Assembly: GCA_027296525.1 (NCBI GenBank)
Contig: JAPUJA010000179.1
Coordinates: forward strand, 1-8,703
Direction: 5' to 3'
Origin: Pseudomonadota bacterium
GTDB taxonomy: Bacteria; Pseudomonadota; Alphaproteobacteria; UBA828; JAPUJA01
Length of the DNA stretch: 8,703 bases
Shown piece after piece: positions 6,711 through 8,703 of this stretch (within the stretch, counting starts at the first letter, position 1; each line of letters starts with the position of its first letter). The position numbers and the translations under genes were made by a program. A model generated the notes under the pieces. It had not been told where the DNA came from. It worked only from the letters and a program-made list of their open reading frames with translations, and did no database searches.

Positions 6711-6938
6711 GTGACGGAGATACGTTCCACGATCACCTGTCCGGGCTGCGGCCACGCCGCGACGGAGATCATGCCAACGGACGCATGTCAATATTTCTAC
6801 GACTGCAAGGCTTGCGGAGAGCTGTTAAAATCCAAGCCCGGCGATTGCTGCGTCTATTGCTCTTATGGCACGGTCCCTTGCCCGCTTGTTCAAGAGAGCA
6901 CGAAAGAGGGCGGTGAAGGCGTATGCTGTGGCGGTTGA
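6711..6938 (+). CDS. GDCCVxC-motif small Cys-rich protein of the mer operon
   Basis: A 75-aa soluble protein with 11 cysteines. ITCPGCGH (8-15) and YDCKACG (30-36) form two CxxC knuckles that could bind zinc. They are followed by the family hallmark GDCCVYCSYGTVPCP (44-58) and a C-terminal VCCGG. It matches the family I recall as GDCCVxC domain-containing (seleno)protein, frequent in mer operons. Here every motif position is Cys, encoded TGC, with no in-frame TGA, so it is the non-selenium form. The start is GTG at 6711, 7 bases after merP, with GAGAAGG just upstream. The role is not established; binding or transfer of Hg(II) is a reasonable inference. It is the last recognisable gene of the operon, where merA would be expected next. 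Confidence 0.85.
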   Translation: MTEIRSTITCPGCGHAATEIMPTDACQYFYDCKACGELLKSKPGDCCVYCSYGTVPCPLVQESTKEGGEGVCCGG

Positions 6939-7092
6939 TCTTCGCGCCTGGCGAACTCCGGGCATGGCGATGGTGAGCTGCCAAAGTCGCAGAATGGTCG
7001 CACAAAGCTCGCGGCCGTCCTCCCCACCGATGCCGCCTTCCGGCTATTGGTGGCCATCAGCGAGGCAGATCTAAACCCAACCAAACCGACCT
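6939..7092. other. Intergenic region between the mer block and livK, possible gene remnant
   Basis: The two flanking genes converge here. There is no strong terminator: the best hairpin is TTCGC-GCCTG-GCGAA (6941-6955) with no T-tract. The plus-strand frame after the GDCCVxC stop stays open to about 7123 and reads like protein, including KLAAVLPTDAAFRLLVAIS, but has no start, ribosome binding site or recognised family. The minus strand is also open across most of it. It could be a fragment of a lost gene or part of a dispersed repeat. No merA sequence is recognisable. Confidence 0.4.
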
Positions 7093-7108
7093 TTATGGGG
7101 ACACGCCC
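7093..7108 (-). repeat. Copy 3 of the 16-bp 3'-end motif (GGGCGTGTCCCCATAA)
   Basis: It covers the last codons and the TAA stop of the livK-like gene. It is in inverted orientation to the copy at 5205-5220 (14 of 16 identical) and matches the gcdH-end copy at 13 of 16. Because it overlaps coding sequence, part of the match may be coincidental. Confidence 0.35.
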
Positions 7109-8352
7109 TCGCCGCCCGGCTTGAAGACCTTGATGGTCACGAACGCGCCGTCTTCGATGCGCCAGAAGGCGAAGGTGCCCGCCACATCGCCCGCCGCGTC
7201 GAAGTCGTGATCGCCGGCGGCGCCGACATAATCCACCTCCCGGCCCTCGGCGATCAACGCCTTCGCGCTCCCCCATTCGCCGGGACGCACCTTGATGCCC
7301 GGCGGACCGGCGACGGCGCGCAGCGCGTCGCGGATAGCGACCCGATCCGCGCTCTTCGCCCGCTCCATCGCGAGCGCCACGAGATAGAGCGCATCGTACA
7401 CCCCGTCGATGAAAGGGGCCGCCGGCGGTTCGCCGTAGCGCTCTTCATAGGATCGGCGAAAGTGCTGGACGGGAGCGGCCTCGGCGAGGGGCGCAGGATT
7501 CGTGCCGATCGCGCCCTCGAGGTAGGGACCGATCTGCTCGATGATCACCGGTGACTTCATGCCGTCCGGGAAGACGAACTTCTGGAAATAGCCTTCCTCG
7601 AGGGCCTGGCGGAGGATCGTGATGCCGTATTCGGGATAGCCGATGAGCAGCAGCGCCTCGCCGCCGCCGCGCGCGGCCGCCGCCAGCTCGCCGCGATAGG
7701 AGGGGTTGCCGGGCTCATAGGCGAGCGCCGCGCTCGTCGCGCCGCCCAGGGCGGCGAAGGCTTGTTCGAAGCTCCTTGCCAGGCCGTCGCCGTAATCGTT
7801 GTTGACATAGAGGATGGCGATGTTCCGGTAGCCGGTCTCATGCACGACCTCGGCGAGCGCGAGCCCTTGGTAGAGATCGGAGGGCACGGTGCGAAACAGG
7901 AAATCACCGTCGTCGAGGGTCGTGATCGTGGGCGAGGTCGAGGCGGCGCTGATCTGGAGGACCTTTTGAACCTTCGAGACGCTGAGCGCGACCGGGATGG
8001 TGACGCCGCTCGATTGCGCGCCGAGGAGCACGCTCACGCCTTCGATGGCGACGAGCTTCTGCGCGGTGTCGACGCCGGCCTGGGGCTTCGTCTGGGTGTC
8101 GCCGATCGCGAGGCGCAAGGCTTGGCCGAGGACGCCGCCCTCGGCGTTGATCTCTTCGATCGCGAGCCTGACGCCGTTGACCATGCCTTCGCCGAAGGCG
8201 CCGAGATCGCCGGTCAGCGGGACGATCAGGCCGATCTTGATGTCGGCCTTCGCGGGCGCGCTCGAGCTCAAGAGGGCCACGACGATCGCGGCCAGGATGA
8301 ATACGCGCCGCACGTAAAGGGTCCATCGTTTCGTGAAGCGTGCCGGGTTCAT
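7093..8352 (-). CDS. Branched-chain amino acid ABC transporter substrate-binding protein (LivK-like)
   Basis: The periplasmic ligand-binding component (Peripla_BP_6 type) expected to serve the LivHMGF importer. The 419-aa precursor has a basic N-terminus, a hydrophobic core (VFILAAIVVALLSS, 17-30) and a cleavage site after AKA (34-36). There is no lipobox Cys, so it should be a soluble periplasmic protein. The mature start DIKIGLIVPLTGDLGAFGEG, the block AIEEINAEGGVLG and IAILYVNNDYGDG are typical of the family. ATG at 8352 places the signal peptide correctly. An in-frame ATG at 8448 would add 32 residues across a strong hairpin, and a GTG at 8313 would also give a good signal peptide, so the start is not settled. 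The ligand could be an amino acid, amide or carboxylate. The gene faces the liv operon and is separated from it by the mer genes. Confidence 0.9.
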   Translation of the reverse strand: MNPARFTKRWTLYVRRVFILAAIVVALLSSSAPAKADIKIGLIVPLTGDLGAFGEGMVNGVRLAIEEINAEGGVLGQALRLAIGDTQTKPQAGVDTAQKLVAIEGVSVLLGAQSSGVTIPVALSVSKVQKVLQISAASTSPTITTLDDGDFLFRTVPSDLYQGLALAEVVHETGYRNIAILYVNNDYGDGLARSFEQAFAALGGATSAALAYEPGNPSYRGELAAAARGGGEALLLIGYPEYGITILRQALEEGYFQKFVFPDGMKSPVIIEQIGPYLEGAIGTNPAPLAEAAPVQHFRRSYEERYGEPPAAPFIDGVYDALYLVALAMERAKSADRVAIRDALRAVAGPPGIKVRPGEWGSAKALIAEGREVDYVGAAGDHDFDAAGDVAGTFAFWRIEDGAFVTIKVFKPGGEGVSP

Positions 8353-8382
8353 GCGCGCCGTGCCTTCGCCCTTCTCCGGAAC

Positions 8383-8401
8383 CGGCGGGAGGCTCCCGCC
8401 G
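8383..8401. other. GC-rich hairpin between budA and livK
   Basis: CGGCGGGA-GGC-TCCCGCCG forms a perfect 8-bp stem with a 3-base loop, about 30 bases upstream of the livK ATG on the minus strand. No T-tract follows it, so it is not a standard terminator for the decarboxylase gene. It could be a leader structure of livK or an mRNA stability element. Confidence 0.45.
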
Positions 8402-8464
8402 CTCCGCCGAGCGTAGCACGGGCGGAACGGTGTTCGCGCAAGGTTCATGGCACCGAGGCGAGCG

Positions 8465-8703
8465 TCACTTCTCGACCTTTTCGACGTCTTTCTGTTGCGC
8501 GCCGCGCAGGTCCGCCGCGCGGAAATCTTCGGTCTCCGGCAGGCTCATGCGGAGGTCCGTCATATCGTCGACGCTCGCCTGAACCTCGCCGGTGACGAGG
8601 TCGAGGACATGCCCTCCGCGGGTTCGGTCCGATGAGAGAAAGTGGAAGTGATAGCCCGCGATGTTGAGCGTCGCGAGAAAGGGCGGGAGCCGGAAGCCCA
8701 CGA
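8465..8703 (-). CDS. budA: Alpha-acetolactate decarboxylase, C-terminal part (gene runs off the window)
   Basis: This is the last 78 complete codons of a gene whose 5' part lies beyond the window edge. The enzyme decarboxylates alpha-acetolactate to acetoin in the cytoplasm. Identification rests on GYHFHFLSSDRTRGGHVLD, in which H18, H20 and H31 of the visible part have the H-x-H-x10-H spacing of the three zinc ligands of the Bacillus brevis enzyme. The preceding GFRLPPFLATLN and the following acidic strand and MSLPETEDF also fit. The tail ends in a charged stretch, QQKDVEKVEK. The gene is on the same strand as livK, 112 bases upstream of the livK ATG, and a hairpin lies in the gap. The missing N-terminus prevents checking the other catalytic residues. 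Confidence 0.88.
   Translation of the reverse strand, partial: VGFRLPPFLATLNIAGYHFHFLSSDRTRGGHVLDLVTGEVQASVDDMTDLRMSLPETEDFRAADLRGAQQKDVEKVEK

Noticed and set aside
6865..7074. 69-codon plus-strand frame overlapping the end of the GDCCVxC gene
   Set aside because: It has arginine/serine-rich shadow-like composition, overlaps a well-supported gene and has no ribosome binding site.
5205..7108. mer block as a Tn21/Tn501-type transposon
   Set aside because: There is no transposase or resolvase, no 38-bp terminal repeats and no visible target duplication. The 16-bp inverted pair is too imperfect to claim as transposon ends.
6936..7123. TGA at 6936-6938 as a selenocysteine codon extending the GDCCVxC protein
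   Set aside because: In this family selenium replaces a Cys within the GDCCVxC motif, which here is TGC. The protein already ends in the usual CCGG, and I see no SECIS-like structure.

Overview
The window is GC-rich and densely packed with Gram-negative bacterial genes. The strong GC3 bias, the DUF6898-like small protein and the layout of the branched-chain amino acid transport genes suggest an alphaproteobacterium. That placement is an inference from gene content, and no rRNA or other phylogenetic marker is present.

Layout. (1) 170-1393 (-) is a glutaryl-CoA dehydrogenase gene (gcdH) with all key catalytic residues. (2) Divergent from it, from 1545 to 5184 (+), is a compact operon: a 71-aa DUF6898-like protein, then livG and livF (ATPases), livH and livM (permeases). 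Four of these five genes are joined by 4-base GTGA or ATGA overlaps, and livM carries an unusual repetitive proline-rich tail. (3) From 5289 to 6938 (+) is a mercury-responsive operon. A promoter with a perfect 16-bp MerR dyad leads to merR, a small thioredoxin-fold-like protein with several Cys pairs, merT, merP and a GDCCVxC-motif protein. No mercuric reductase (merA) is present. (4) On the minus strand, 7093-8352 encodes the periplasmic binding protein (livK-like). Upstream of it, 8465-8703 is the C-terminal end of an alpha-acetolactate decarboxylase (budA-like), which runs off the window.

How the genes work together. LivK-like, LivH, LivM, LivG and LivF form a complete HAAT-type ABC importer for a branched-chain or other amino acid or carboxylate. 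GcdH oxidises glutaryl-CoA from lysine, tryptophan or glutarate breakdown, so transport and catabolism may be linked here. The mer genes sit between the permease/ATPase operon and its binding-protein gene, which looks like an insertion. MerP and MerT would capture and import Hg(II), MerR would sense it, and the two small Cys-rich proteins would handle thiol-bound metal. Because reduction to Hg(0) is missing locally, merA must lie elsewhere in the genome, or the operon is truncated, or it works by another route.

Structure outside the genes includes a 13-bp tandem repeat in the gcdH/liv intergenic region, 30-bp and 15-bp coding repeats at the livM 3' end followed by a 14-bp duplication across its stop codon, a (GC)9 tract in merR, and a 16-bp motif at the 3' ends of gcdH, livM and livK. 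Two copies of that motif flank the mer block in inverted orientation.
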